A stretch of DNA of 64,000 nt. Origin: Gymnodinialimonas ulvae. Lineage in GTDB: Bacteria > Pseudomonadota > Alphaproteobacteria > Rhodobacterales > Rhodobacteraceae. Every line of letters begins with the position of its first letter. Position 1 is the stretch's first letter. Both the position numbers and the translations under genes were made by a program. The DNA lies in contig NZ_JBBIFX010000001.1 of NCBI RefSeq assembly GCF_037543845.1, positions 1,957,570 through 2,021,569 of the forward strand. The letters run 5' to 3'. Below are positions 45,404 to 54,004 of the stretch, one piece after another. The notes beneath the pieces are model-generated. The model was given only the letters and a program-made list of their open reading frames with translations, did not search any database and was not told the DNA's origin.

Positions 45404-45772
45404 TCAGCGCGCGGTGTCGGCCTGGTCAAGAATGGCGAGAACATCATCGTCGCTGTCGGACGTGCGCCCCTTCATCTGCGCGACTTCCTGGTTCAGGCGC
45501 TGCGCCTCGCGGCGTTGCGTCTTGGCCTCGGCGCGGTAACGATACTCGCGCAGCCATTCCCAGATGAAGCCGACGATTATGCCGACCAGAAGGGCCGCCA
45601 CGACCACGAAAAACAGCGACGTGGTGTATTCGTTGCGCAGACCAACGGCAGCGGCCAGCTCATCCGGCATCAGATGCAAGGTCACCGGCGCGTTGTTCGC
45701 GAAGAACAGAAGCACAAGCGCAAGTGCCACCACCACCAGAAACAGGATTTTCAGATACCGAAAGATTGCCAT
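45404..45772 (-). CDS. lapA: LapA-domain membrane protein
   Basis: 122 residues with two transmembrane helices (about 5-24 and 52-72), the FANNAPVTLHLMP loop between them, and a charged coiled-coil tail. This is the LapA (YciS) family that in enterobacteria helps regulate LpxC and lipopolysaccharide synthesis. Sits between ihfB and trpF, the usual rhodobacterial order. Confidence 0.85.
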   Translation of the reverse strand: MAIFRYLKILFLVVVALALVLLFFANNAPVTLHLMPDELAAAVGLRNEYTTSLFFVVVAALLVGIIVGFIWEWLREYRYRAEAKTQRREAQRLNQEVAQMKGRTSDSDDDVLAILDQADTAR

Positions 45773-45826
45773 CTCATACCCCCTGATCGCTCCCGACCCG
45801 TGGTTCTTGCACCCAGGGTCAGGCGG

Positions 45827-46114
45827 TCACCCGTCGTGACCGTTCAAACGATCGCGTAACAGTTTCCCGGCCTTGAAGAAAGGCACATGCTTTTCATCGA
45901 CCGACACGCTTTCGCCGGTGCGCGGGTTGCGCCCCACGCGGGCGTCGCGTTTTTTGACGGAAAAGGCGCCAAATCCGCGCAGTTCCACCCGGTTTCCATC
46001 GGCCAGCGCATCAATGATTTCCTCGAAAATCGCGTTGACGATGCGTTCCACGTCCCGCTGGTACAGGTGCGGGTTTTCTTCGGACAGCTTTTGGATCAGC
46101 TCGGAGCGTATCAT
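45827..46114 (-). CDS. ihfB: integration host factor beta subunit
   Basis: 95 residues, full length: IRSELIQKLSEENPHLYQRDVE, a VELRGFGAFSVKKRDARVGRNPRTGE beta-arm region with the intercalating Pro, and VPFFKAGKLLRDRLN. It bends DNA with IHF-alpha in replication, recombination and transcription. The gene that usually precedes it (rpsA or sppA in relatives) is absent; a transposon end lies 335 bp upstream. Confidence 0.97.
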   Translation of the reverse strand: MIRSELIQKLSEENPHLYQRDVERIVNAIFEEIIDALADGNRVELRGFGAFSVKKRDARVGRNPRTGESVSVDEKHVPFFKAGKLLRDRLNGHDG

Positions 46115-46448
46115 AGATCATCCCCATTGATCTTCGGTGTATACCGGGCGCACCCGATAGTCAGGCACTATAGGCACATCACGGACGGGTGAACACTCCA
46201 AAGCCGACATTTTAACGGTTAACTGACGGCCAAATCCCTGTTTCTGCGCGTGATTTTGCCGTCCCCGGGCTATAGTGCACCTGGCCTGCGGGCAAAATGC
46301 CGCGCGGGCGCGGGCGATTCGGGGGGTGGTTCGCGGCCGACCCGGTCGGACGGGCCTTGATGGCCTAACGGCCCTGCAGGGCGCGGCTCGATTGCCGATC
46401 TTGGCGGCTCGGCCCCGCGCATGAAACGCCCGGCGGCCGCGCAAGGCA

Positions 46449-46585
46449 TGTGACGTTCGACATCTAAAGTCCGTTCCTAAAAAATAACACCCCTTTGTAA
46501 TACAATAATAATATTTCCGTTGCGACATTCTCTTTTTCGTCCTCGCGACACACAATTTCCGTCTTTCGACAGCTATAGCCCGTTC
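46449..46585 (+). repeat. Tn7/Tn5053-like transposon end with repeated transposase sites
   Basis: From TGTGACG at 46449 the sequence becomes AT-rich and carries four GACA-centred sites in one orientation. Two, at 46456 and 46565, share 18 of 21 bases (TTCGACA then CTA, AG and CCGTTC). Two more, at about 46519 and 46542, lie about 22 bp apart with TTTCCGT-like leaders. A 5' TGT followed by GACA...TAAAGTC is the form of Tn7-family ends bound by TnsB/TniA. The tniB gene lies just inside. I could not find the matching opposite end or target duplication. Confidence 0.6.
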
Positions 46586-46606
46586 GATTTCTGCAATTTT
46601 TCCATG

Positions 46607-46634
46607 AAAAAAGCCGCTCATTCCTGAGCGGCTT
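46607..46634 (-). terminator. terminator downstream of tniB
   Basis: AAGCCGCTCA and TGAGCGGCTT form a perfect 10-bp stem with a four-base loop; on the minus strand it is followed by a T run. It ends the island's leftward transcription unit 22 bp after the tniB stop. Confidence 0.9.
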
Positions 46635-46655
46635 GGATTTCCTTACCTTGGCAGC

Positions 46656-47666
46656 TTATCTCTTCCGAGGTTTCCTTCGGGTCCGCCTCGATTCTTTGAT
46701 ATGTCTGTCCATCGCGACCGTCGTGTCGATGCTCCGCCACTCATGGCTAAGGAACGGATTCACTGCATCGTCGCAGTTCATCCGTTCAAAATAATCTTCT
46801 GCGAAATGTTCGATCGTGAGCTTTCGACCGTTGGACTTCTTTGCAATGCCAGTTGCGCCGATGAACATTTCGATCGCCATGCCGAAACGCTGTGCCGATG
46901 CATGCATCAGGATCTTGATGAATTCACTTTCATCCAGCAAGCCACCATCTTCCAACCCTGCACTTTCCAGAAGTTCCTTGATGGAGCGTTTGATCAATGG
47001 GCCATCTTTGCTGAAGGTCATCGGGAGAACTTCGATCGGCTTGAGCCGGCGCTGAAGTGCCTTATCCTGATTGATGATTGTTTTCGCCTCCATCGTGCCG
47101 GTGATGATGACGCAAATCGGCCAGGACCTATTTTGCATGAAATTGCGGAACCTACCGGTAAAGTGCTTCATGCTGTCGCTTGTCACGTACCGACCGCTGT
47201 CCTGAACTTCGTCGAGATGAAGTGCGGCAATTCCCTTTTGCTGAAGCCTGTTTACGACAAGACTAATGAGGTAGCCCTCGTCACGGCGCGCGGAGATCGG
47301 ATAGCCCAGATCATGCAGGATCAGTTCGCAGGTCTCTTTCACAGTCGCCCGACTTGGCACCGTAACACTCCAGATCAGAGAGCCATACTGAAGCCCACCG
47401 GTCGCATCGACGATTTCCTTGAATTCAGATGCGATCCGCTTGACCATGCGGGTCTTGCCGATCCCTGGGGGGCCGATCAGGGCCGCGCCGCGCACTTCGG
47501 TGTTTCCACGGCTGAGGCCCTCTTCCCGGTCGATCAAAGCCGTGAAGACACGGTCTTTGAGATGCTTGAAATCCTCCGTCTCGAAGAACTGGCTTTCAAG
47601 GTCGACCTTTGATCGAGCCTTGCTTTTCAGTGCGTTGAATTTAGCAACATCGATTGTCGTTGGCAT
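46656..47666 (-). CDS. tniB: TniB/TnsC-family transposition ATPase
   Basis: 336 residues. An AAA+ core has Walker A GPPGIGKT (65-72), Walker B ALHLDEVQD (near 150) and a sensor-like VIITGTMEAK. The N-terminal ARSKVDLESQFFETEDFK and the RRLKPIEVLPM region resemble TniB of Tn402/Tn5053 and TnsC of Tn7. These ATPases link target choice to the transposase. GAGGGAT precedes the ATG, and the C-terminus is strongly basic (RRTRRKPRKR). No tniQ follows; a terminator does. Confidence 0.8.
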   Translation of the reverse strand: MPTTIDVAKFNALKSKARSKVDLESQFFETEDFKHLKDRVFTALIDREEGLSRGNTEVRGAALIGPPGIGKTRMVKRIASEFKEIVDATGGLQYGSLIWSVTVPSRATVKETCELILHDLGYPISARRDEGYLISLVVNRLQQKGIAALHLDEVQDSGRYVTSDSMKHFTGRFRNFMQNRSWPICVIITGTMEAKTIINQDKALQRRLKPIEVLPMTFSKDGPLIKRSIKELLESAGLEDGGLLDESEFIKILMHASAQRFGMAIEMFIGATGIAKKSNGRKLTIEHFAEDYFERMNCDDAVNPFLSHEWRSIDTTVAMDRHIKESRRTRRKPRKR

Positions 47667-47686
47667 GGCGATCCCTCCCCTTACAT

Positions 47687-48178
47687 CTACCGAGAAAATT
47701 TCTTGCTGGTCCGGAAACGATCAAGGCTTCCGGGTTCGTCCGGGAGAACCTCCGCGTTGACCCCGTGTTCGTCCTCTGTGGCATCATCCTGCGCCGGCTC
47801 TTCTTCATCATGAATGTCATCGGCAGTCGTCTCGAAGCCCCCGTTGACCGGATCTTCATATTCATCCCGCCCAATGAAGGGTTCCTCGTTCGACCCCTTC
47901 CCGAAAGACAGCTCGAGGCTCGCACGATCCAACTCGGTTTGGGTGTAGCCAGTCATGCCCATGTCGTTGCCACGCATGATCTTGCCGACGAGTTCCGCTC
48001 GACGCCGCTGTGCCTCGTCACGCGCGCCACTGCGGCGCTGGCGGTCGAGGGCAGCCTCCGCACGCCTCAGCTGGCATTCTTCTTGCCACTGCCGAAGGGT
48101 CTTACCGCGCAGTGAATTGTCCAGTGCGGGGACGGAAATCCGAAGGCTGTCCAAGCAGGTCTTCGACCACAACGTCAT
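47687..48178 (-). CDS. small charged protein, possible C-terminal remnant of TniA
   Basis: Up to 163 residues. The first about 26 codons overlap the end of the TPR gene. The middle is a basic helix (LRQWQEECQLRRAEAALDRQ), followed by a very acidic tail (DDIHDEEEPAQDDATEDE). It lies 20 bp before tniB, the position tniA occupies in Tn5053-type elements, and TniA/TnsB proteins end in a charged tail that contacts the ATPase. No DDE catalytic core is present. Remnant status is inference; it could be an independent gene. Start uncertain. Confidence 0.45.
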   Translation of the reverse strand: MTLWSKTCLDSLRISVPALDNSLRGKTLRQWQEECQLRRAEAALDRQRRSGARDEAQRRRAELVGKIMRGNDMGMTGYTQTELDRASLELSFGKGSNEEPFIGRDEYEDPVNGGFETTADDIHDEEEPAQDDATEDEHGVNAEVLPDEPGSLDRFRTSKKFSR

Positions 48179-50093
48179 CGAGAAGCTTGTCCGCCGGCCT
48201 TTTTTGATTGGAGCGTCCGAGCGCCTGCCAGAGCGCGAGCAGCGTATGCGCTTGATTGGGTTCCAAGACCAAGGACCGCCGGAACCATGGAACCGCCTCC
48301 CTTGGCTTCCCGAGCGCCATCATGAAATGACCTCCGGCTTTCTGGAGGTCTGCATCTCCGTCGGCATGTGGGCGAACCTCTCTAAAAAACGCCTCACCCG
48401 ATTGGCGAGGCTTGGAGACCCGGGCATGCGCGACGGCAAGGCGGAAACGCTCCGGTCCGGCTATGGTCGGGTCCACATGATCCTGAAGCAAGTCGATGAC
48501 ATCGTCCTGCCAGTCGAGGCGTGCGGCTTCTTCCGCCAAATTAAGGCGAAAGAGGCGACTGTTCCCATCGTCCGCTTCGATCGCGCGCCTGAGAGCAATT
48601 TCAACAGGGGCATCAATTTCTGCCCGACGCGCCAGGCGGCTGATCGTCAAAAGTGTTGCGGGATCCTCAGAATTGTTGGCAAGTGCCACGAGGGACGCGC
48701 CGCTGTCCGCTTCGTTTTCTGAGATCGCCCTCAAGACGTCCAGCAACTGCTCTGATGGAATTTCGCCCGGATGGTCAAGGTCTTCTGCGTGGGTCTCAAC
48801 GACAGAGACCGCCTTGTTCCAGTCTCTCTTGCGAACGGCCCACTCCAGCAACATGATTGCCCGATCCTTGAAAGGCATCTCAGAGATTCTTTCGAGAACA
48901 TCATCTCGACCGACGTCAAGCGCGACCGCGGCGACGATCGTCCGACTGACTTCATCTTCAATGAGATCGTCGATCGCTGTTTCGATAAGGTCCATGGCCC
49001 GCTCAGAGTCGCCCGAAATACGGTATCCCGTCACGGCGTTCTGCAGGAGTGAGAGATGGGTCCGTCGGGCTGGAACCTCGGTTTCGAGTAGGGTCGTCCA
49101 GAGGTAGGACAGATCCTCTGCCGCTGTGCGGGCGCGCGCCCGAGCAGATGCAACCTCCGCCACAGTGGATGTCTGCGAGACCACAATCTCCACAATCTCG
49201 TCTAGCGCCGCTTCAGATGCGTATCGACGGGCAGCCCGTGCGTCAGGATGTTCCGCAAGCGCATCCCGTGCCTTCGCACGCCAACGAATGTCATCTCGGG
49301 CCCGGAGGACATTGACCGTCGTGAGCATGACGTCCTGATCATGACGGACGGCGGGAGGCACCTCGTCAAGGTAAGAAAGGTCTGCTCCGATCGCTCCGTT
49401 GGCCTGAACGAAGTTCAACCAATGGCTCGCCACATCGGGTTCTTCGTTGAGCAGCGCCTGTGCCAATTGCACCGCCTGTTCAAGATCACCCCTGAACAGG
49501 AAGCCTGCCACGGCATTGCTCCGAATTTTATCGGATTGCGGATCAAGGTCGTAGGCTTTCAGAAATAGCGCGCCGGCCTGCTCTTCCTCCCCCAGGTTCA
49601 ATTGGCACGTTCCTTTGAGCGAGGTGATCTTCGCGTGCCACTGCGGCTCCTCGTCAACCGACGGGCCGTCTCTTTCAAGGTCTTCAAGGACGCCAAGCGC
49701 AGTTACATATTGACGTTGTTCGATAAGACGACGTCCGGGCTTGAGGGCAATGTCGCTGAAATCAGAACGGACAGTTTTTTGCGGAGTCTTTTGCTCTACG
49801 ATATCCAATCTGGACGTGACATCGTCCAATCGACCGGTCGTCCGGCCTTCAAGCGCAAGGTGGCGCCTGGTCTGCTCTTCAAGGCGGTCGCTGTGCTCAT
49901 TCAGCTCTTTTGACACATCACAGTGCCACTCAGCTGTCTTCTTGTCCCGTTCGGACGGAAGGACATGGCGCCCCAGCGTCGCAAGCGGCCCACCAACAGC
50001 AGGCACCGCTGACACCGCGGCATCGACGGCGTTTCGGTAACCTTCTGACGCGCTGGTCATCTCTTCCGGTGGGCGGATCTTCTTGCTCGACAT
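48102..50093 (-). CDS. large TPR/helical-repeat protein of the defence island
   Basis: 663 residues from ATG 50093. The N-terminus has a SAVPAVGGPLATLGRHVLP stretch and a coiled-coil region, followed by repeated TPR-like helices (LIEQRQYVTALGVLEDLERD, then LGEEEQAGALFLKAYDLDPQ and EAVPWFRRSLVLEPNQ) to the end. No catalytic motif is visible. Co-directional with and downstream of the CBASS genes after a small unknown gene. Its role in defence or transposition is unknown. A longer frame to 50282 overlaps the preceding gene and is less likely. Confidence 0.75.
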   Translation of the reverse strand: MSSKKIRPPEEMTSASEGYRNAVDAAVSAVPAVGGPLATLGRHVLPSERDKKTAEWHCDVSKELNEHSDRLEEQTRRHLALEGRTTGRLDDVTSRLDIVEQKTPQKTVRSDFSDIALKPGRRLIEQRQYVTALGVLEDLERDGPSVDEEPQWHAKITSLKGTCQLNLGEEEQAGALFLKAYDLDPQSDKIRSNAVAGFLFRGDLEQAVQLAQALLNEEPDVASHWLNFVQANGAIGADLSYLDEVPPAVRHDQDVMLTTVNVLRARDDIRWRAKARDALAEHPDARAARRYASEAALDEIVEIVVSQTSTVAEVASARARARTAAEDLSYLWTTLLETEVPARRTHLSLLQNAVTGYRISGDSERAMDLIETAIDDLIEDEVSRTIVAAVALDVGRDDVLERISEMPFKDRAIMLLEWAVRKRDWNKAVSVVETHAEDLDHPGEIPSEQLLDVLRAISENEADSGASLVALANNSEDPATLLTISRLARRAEIDAPVEIALRRAIEADDGNSRLFRLNLAEEAARLDWQDDVIDLLQDHVDPTIAGPERFRLAVAHARVSKPRQSGEAFFREVRPHADGDADLQKAGGHFMMALGKPREAVPWFRRSLVLEPNQAHTLLALWQALGRSNQKRPADKLLDDVVVEDLLGQPSDFRPRTGQFTAR

Positions 50094-50170
50094 TGTGTTT
50101 CTTGTTCTTGCTATGTTCAGCAGAAATACACGGGGACTCAGGAATATTCCAGCGATTGTAACTAAAGCTG

Positions 50171-50575
50171 TTACTTGATCATTTTCGCATTCAGCCAATC
50201 TGCGATGGCGTCCTGCAGCATCCACGGCGATGGCGCACTGAAGGCAACTGATGACGCATCGGATACAGTAAAGTAGCACCATTCTTCATCGTCAGATAAC
50301 CATTCTCCCAAGATCTCACCATCCAGAAGCAGAACATCTCCTTGGAAGGCTCTATTGTGGTAACCGGTCATAATCGTGCCCTGGCGGATCATTGCACCGT
50401 CTTCGACAAGTGCGCAGATCGACTCAAATTGGGCTTCGATTGACTCTGTCGTGGCGCCAAACAACTTGCCAACTTCGAATATTCTGTATTTCACCAGCCC
50501 AACGTGGGTGTTGCCTGCTTGATCGAATGTGATCTCACACGAGTGATCGCCGCTCGTAATGACGTGTCTTCCCAT
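50171..50575 (-). CDS. hypothetical protein downstream of the CBASS effector
   Basis: 134 residues with no recognised domain: a beta-rich start (CEITFDQAGNTHVGLVKYRIFE), an acidic stretch (EWLSDDEEWCYFTV) and a C-terminal helix. It begins 40 bp after the HNH-SAVED effector gene and is followed by the TPR gene, so it is probably in the same transcript. Could be an accessory or immunity protein; nothing in the sequence decides this. Confidence 0.65.
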   Translation of the reverse strand: MGRHVITSGDHSCEITFDQAGNTHVGLVKYRIFEVGKLFGATTESIEAQFESICALVEDGAMIRQGTIMTGYHNRAFQGDVLLLDGEILGEWLSDDEEWCYFTVSDASSVAFSAPSPWMLQDAIADWLNAKMIK

Positions 50576-50614
50576 TGTTCCGATGCCACCCCTTTCTTTT
50601 CAAACGAGTAGTTT

Positions 50615-51766
50615 TTAGTCTTCTGCCGAGGCGTCGAAGGACAGGCGTCGGACAAACCCGCGACCCCGCACCTGGTCGAAAATGTCGACACTGGGATGAG
50701 CCTTGGGTTGCCAAACCCTGCCGAATTCAATCGCGCAAGACACGGGGATTGCTGGAAAGACAGATAGGCTGACATCCATTCCGTGTACGTTCTTGATCTC
50801 GTCCAAAGTCGTTCGAACGATGGACCTGTATCGGCTGAGATCACTTTTGTGGCGGATCACGCCCTGTGTCTGCGGGTCGCTCGAGATATCCCAGATTGAT
50901 ACATCCTCACCGATAACCTCGGTGATACGATGATCGGCTATGTGAGACGTCACAGAAAGCTTCAGTGCTACGTGTTTCGGTTCAGGACGCCCTTTCGTTC
51001 TATTGAAGTCTACCTCCGGGCCGTCTTCAGGCCATTTCCATTGAACCGGTTCGCGGTGACGCTCGTAGACATCGGCATCCGAAATGTCCGAGACTAGCCG
51101 ACCAAGCTCCATCAGCAGCGGGATGGGCGCGAGGCCGAAGACGGACAGGTGGCGAATATCACCATTTTCGAAACGGCCTCTCACACTGCGTTCAATTCCG
51201 GCCCGCAGGGTTTCCGGCTGCACACTCCAATAGGTGTCATCGGTATCTTGAAAGTGCATGCCTCTCACCTTGATCTCGGTTGGCCGGCGCTCAGCAGGCG
51301 TCCTTTCCGGCAAGATGGCATCTACGCAGTCGTCAAAAGCAACGGCGGTTTCATTTGGTCCAACCGGTGCGGAGAACTGCAGGATGTGGGATCGGCTTTC
51401 GGGTCCGGAGGATAGGACCAGGTCCACCCAATCCTCGTGGTCTTTCTTCCACTTCAACAGAAGATCCTCGGGATAGTCCTGCCAGGTGTCCTCGCCGTCG
51501 ATCGCCCGATGATGTACATCGCACATCAACATGATGTTCGCTGCATCATCGGATAACTCATGCGATCTTGTTGGATGTCCTCGTTTGCCATTGGGCGACG
51601 AAGCGATAATGTGCGCCAGATACGCAGCATTTATTTCCGCTTTGCCTGCGATCAGGTCATGATCGAGAGCCTTGCGGCAGTTCCTGAATTGGCATCGTCC
51701 AGCAGCACGTCCCCAGACCAACAACTTCGTAACCTCGCGTGGTTGCTTTCCTCTATTTGACATCAT
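50615..51766 (-). CDS. cap5: CBASS effector: HNH endonuclease-SAVED (Cap5-like)
   Basis: 383 residues. The N-terminal HNH nuclease has CQFRNC, an AHIIASSPNG stretch, SDDAANIMLMCDVHHRAID and a DYPEDLLLKWKKDHE tail. The C-terminal half is a SAVED cyclic-oligonucleotide sensor (LSVFGLAPIPLLMELGRLVSD, later ALKLSVTSHIADHRI and LSVFPAIPVSCAIEFGRVW). On binding the second messenger it would degrade DNA to abort phage infection. Start ATGATG at 51766 overlaps the cap3 stop; AGGAGAG is just upstream. Confidence 0.9.
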   Translation of the reverse strand: MMSNRGKQPREVTKLLVWGRAAGRCQFRNCRKALDHDLIAGKAEINAAYLAHIIASSPNGKRGHPTRSHELSDDAANIMLMCDVHHRAIDGEDTWQDYPEDLLLKWKKDHEDWVDLVLSSGPESRSHILQFSAPVGPNETAVAFDDCVDAILPERTPAERRPTEIKVRGMHFQDTDDTYWSVQPETLRAGIERSVRGRFENGDIRHLSVFGLAPIPLLMELGRLVSDISDADVYERHREPVQWKWPEDGPEVDFNRTKGRPEPKHVALKLSVTSHIADHRITEVIGEDVSIWDISSDPQTQGVIRHKSDLSRYRSIVRTTLDEIKNVHGMDVSLSVFPAIPVSCAIEFGRVWQPKAHPSVDIFDQVRGRGFVRRLSFDASAED

Positions 51767-52287
51767 TTTCTCTCCTGCCCGGCGAGTGGCTCATCCACCA
51801 GAAAGCCGCCGTCAATTGCCAATTGACGGCCGGTGGTCATTCGCCCCTGTTTGGGTGACAGGCCACGCTGAAAAGTCGTAAGAGTGGCTTGTATCGACGC
51901 AGAATGCATCAGACGCACGATGAGCAAAACCGCAAAAGACGGCCCGTTATCTTCGACCATCTTTGTCATTGTGGCCACATCGATATCGCTTGGAATAGGT
52001 TGGAATGTTGGATGCGAATGCCATTCGCCCAGATAATCGACGCGCCCTGATCGACTTGTATTCTCACTTAATATTTGATCGAGTTTTTCGTCGTGCTTCC
52101 GTAGCAAGCTGGCAAAGCGATCATAAGTTCCAGCTTCCAGGTCGACTGTGAAACCGACCAATTCAAAGTCACTTGGCGCAAGCTGTTCTGCGACCAGCCA
52201 TCCGCCGATCTCGCGCAGACCACCTTTCTGAAGGCATGTCCGCATCTTGGCCATCTGGTGCGATGGAATCTTGAGACTAAGCGTCAT
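51763..52287 (-). CDS. cap3: CBASS JAB/JAMM isopeptidase (Cap3)
   Basis: 174 residues with a full JAMM metalloprotease signature: a Glu in REIGGWLVAE and GEWHSHPTFQPIPSDID (HxH...S..D zinc site). In type II CBASS, Cap3 removes conjugates made by Cap2 on the CD-NTase. ATG at 52287 lies 11 bp inside the cap2 end; a TTG-extended frame begins at 52293. Confidence 0.9.
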   Translation of the reverse strand: MTLSLKIPSHQMAKMRTCLQKGGLREIGGWLVAEQLAPSDFELVGFTVDLEAGTYDRFASLLRKHDEKLDQILSENTSRSGRVDYLGEWHSHPTFQPIPSDIDVATMTKMVEDNGPSFAVLLIVRLMHSASIQATLTTFQRGLSPKQGRMTTGRQLAIDGGFLVDEPLAGQERK

Positions 52288-54004
52288 TGTCAATCTCTAA
52301 GTATTCCAAGATTTTTTGGATACCAGAGCCGTCATCTCCGCCGCCCCCAACCCCCCATCCATCATGCGGGCCATAAACAACAGGATGAGTGTCGAAAGGG
52401 TGGTCAAATATCCAACCTTTTCGCAGCCCGACATAGTACGCAGGCTCAGGATGAACTCTTCTCTCTGGCGGCGAAATCGCATCAAGAGCGTGACGGACTA
52501 GCCGGTTAGCTAAGACTCCTACATCGCCATCCGAAGCAATTAGCGGTTCCTCTTGATCATCGGCCTGCACTCCGTAGTCGTGCTCACGCCCCTCCGGGGG
52601 TACCTGGCCCCTTGCGTCGCACCACGCCCGTAACTGAGAAGCCGCGGTCATAGGAGGCGGATCCTCATGCGGAACACTCCGAGCAACAAGGCCTCCAATA
52701 CCGCCTGCATAGACGCGCGCCCACGCAAGCGGCTTTTTCCTTTTTGTGCAAATAGCTGCAGCCATTCGAAACACGCCACTGTCCGCGGTCGTATCTATCA
52801 CGAGGTCGCAGGAACTAACGATATCACCGAGCTGCTCGATGTTCTGGACTGTCGATTGTGAAGTCAAACTTATCCGAAGGGCAGATACACGCGCTCTGGG
52901 ATTAAGTCGAAACAAACGGTGCTGGAGCGAAATCGCTTTGTGATGACCGACATCCATCTCATCCAACTCGTTGCGTACCAAATTGTCGGCCCAAAGTACA
53001 TCGTTGTCGAGCAGTACAAACCGGCCGACGCCTTCGCGTGTCAATCCTGCGGCAACCTTTGAACCAAGCGAGCCGGCGCCAATGATGCAGACGCTGGATT
53101 GTCGAAACATCTGTCCCTGTACCCTCCTCTCTTTGGAGCGCGGTGGCTCGAAAGTACGAAACAGGTCAATCGTCCTTTCTTTCCCTTGATATCGAACACG
53201 TATCAAGACCTCCTGCGCGCCATTCGACAAGACCACCAGCATATCCGCAGTCCTTGAAATCATGCCTCTCAACCATTGAGGCAGAAGCAGATACAGTTGA
53301 TCTCCTGCTTCTTGGGTCGCAAGATCTGGGAGCACACGAATATCAGGCAGTCGATATAATACCCCTTCGACCACGTTACCGCCAAATCCCGGGCCATCTC
53401 CAGGGACTCTAAGTCCAGCTTCGTACCCGATGGACGCAACCCGAGCGACCTGCGCATTATCTGCATCGGTCGATCCGATCCTTTGCTCTAGCGTCAAACG
53501 CAATTCAGTCACACGTCCCGCCAAACGTATTCGTAAAAGGCGTGCAGTTTCGGGCGATAGCATGAACCTGCGTGGATAGATCGAAAGCAGGAAAGCGAAG
53601 TCAGCAGGATGATCACTTTCGACTTCAGATCGCAATTCGGTCGCAGGCGTAGCATCAAGAAGCACCTTGGCGCTTCGAACCACATCTGTGCTCCTGCAAT
53701 CGGGGTGCCAGTTGTCCGGCCTATACTGAAGGCATAATTCACCCCCGGTTCCGTACTGATGCTGCGACAGCCGGACCGTGTCGTCCGCCGGAAGCACGAA
53801 GGGCGGCAAATCCGGGAAAAGAGCCGGAAAAACCAGTTGAAGAGGAATGGATCTGTCAGGGGTCACTAACGTGAATGACCAAGTCAGCAGACCATTGCTG
53901 CCTTGAGTGAAGGCAGCGTCTTGAAGCCAAGTCACGCTAGACGCCAACTCGGATAGCGCCTCACATTCTTCTATCAACCTCCCCTCTAAAGGCGTCTCGC
54001 CCAT
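52277..54004 (-). CDS. cap2: CBASS E2-E1 fusion (Cap2)
   Basis: 575 residues. The N-terminal E2-like domain has FPDLPPFVLP and the candidate catalytic Cys91 in GELCLQYRPDNWH. The C-terminal ThiF/E1 domain has the adenylation motif CIIGAGSLGSKVAAGL near 306 and the LLDNDVLWADNLVRNEL stretch; Cys462 in AWCDAR may be the E1 cysteine. Cap2 ligates the C-terminus of the CD-NTase to target proteins and primes its activity. The start overlaps the cdn stop by one base (TAATG). Confidence 0.92.
   Translation of the reverse strand: MGETPLEGRLIEECEALSELASSVTWLQDAAFTQGSNGLLTWSFTLVTPDRSIPLQLVFPALFPDLPPFVLPADDTVRLSQHQYGTGGELCLQYRPDNWHPDCRSTDVVRSAKVLLDATPATELRSEVESDHPADFAFLLSIYPRRFMLSPETARLLRIRLAGRVTELRLTLEQRIGSTDADNAQVARVASIGYEAGLRVPGDGPGFGGNVVEGVLYRLPDIRVLPDLATQEAGDQLYLLLPQWLRGMISRTADMLVVLSNGAQEVLIRVRYQGKERTIDLFRTFEPPRSKERRVQGQMFRQSSVCIIGAGSLGSKVAAGLTREGVGRFVLLDNDVLWADNLVRNELDEMDVGHHKAISLQHRLFRLNPRARVSALRISLTSQSTVQNIEQLGDIVSSCDLVIDTTADSGVFRMAAAICTKRKKPLAWARVYAGGIGGLVARSVPHEDPPPMTAASQLRAWCDARGQVPPEGREHDYGVQADDQEEPLIASDGDVGVLANRLVRHALDAISPPERRVHPEPAYYVGLRKGWIFDHPFDTHPVVYGPHDGWGVGGGGDDGSGIQKILEYLEIDNDA

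Noticed and set aside
46118..46621. Minus-strand frame of 167 codons between ihfB and tniB
   Set aside because: It crosses the transposon end, has no ribosome site and its composition changes midway; treated as intergenic.
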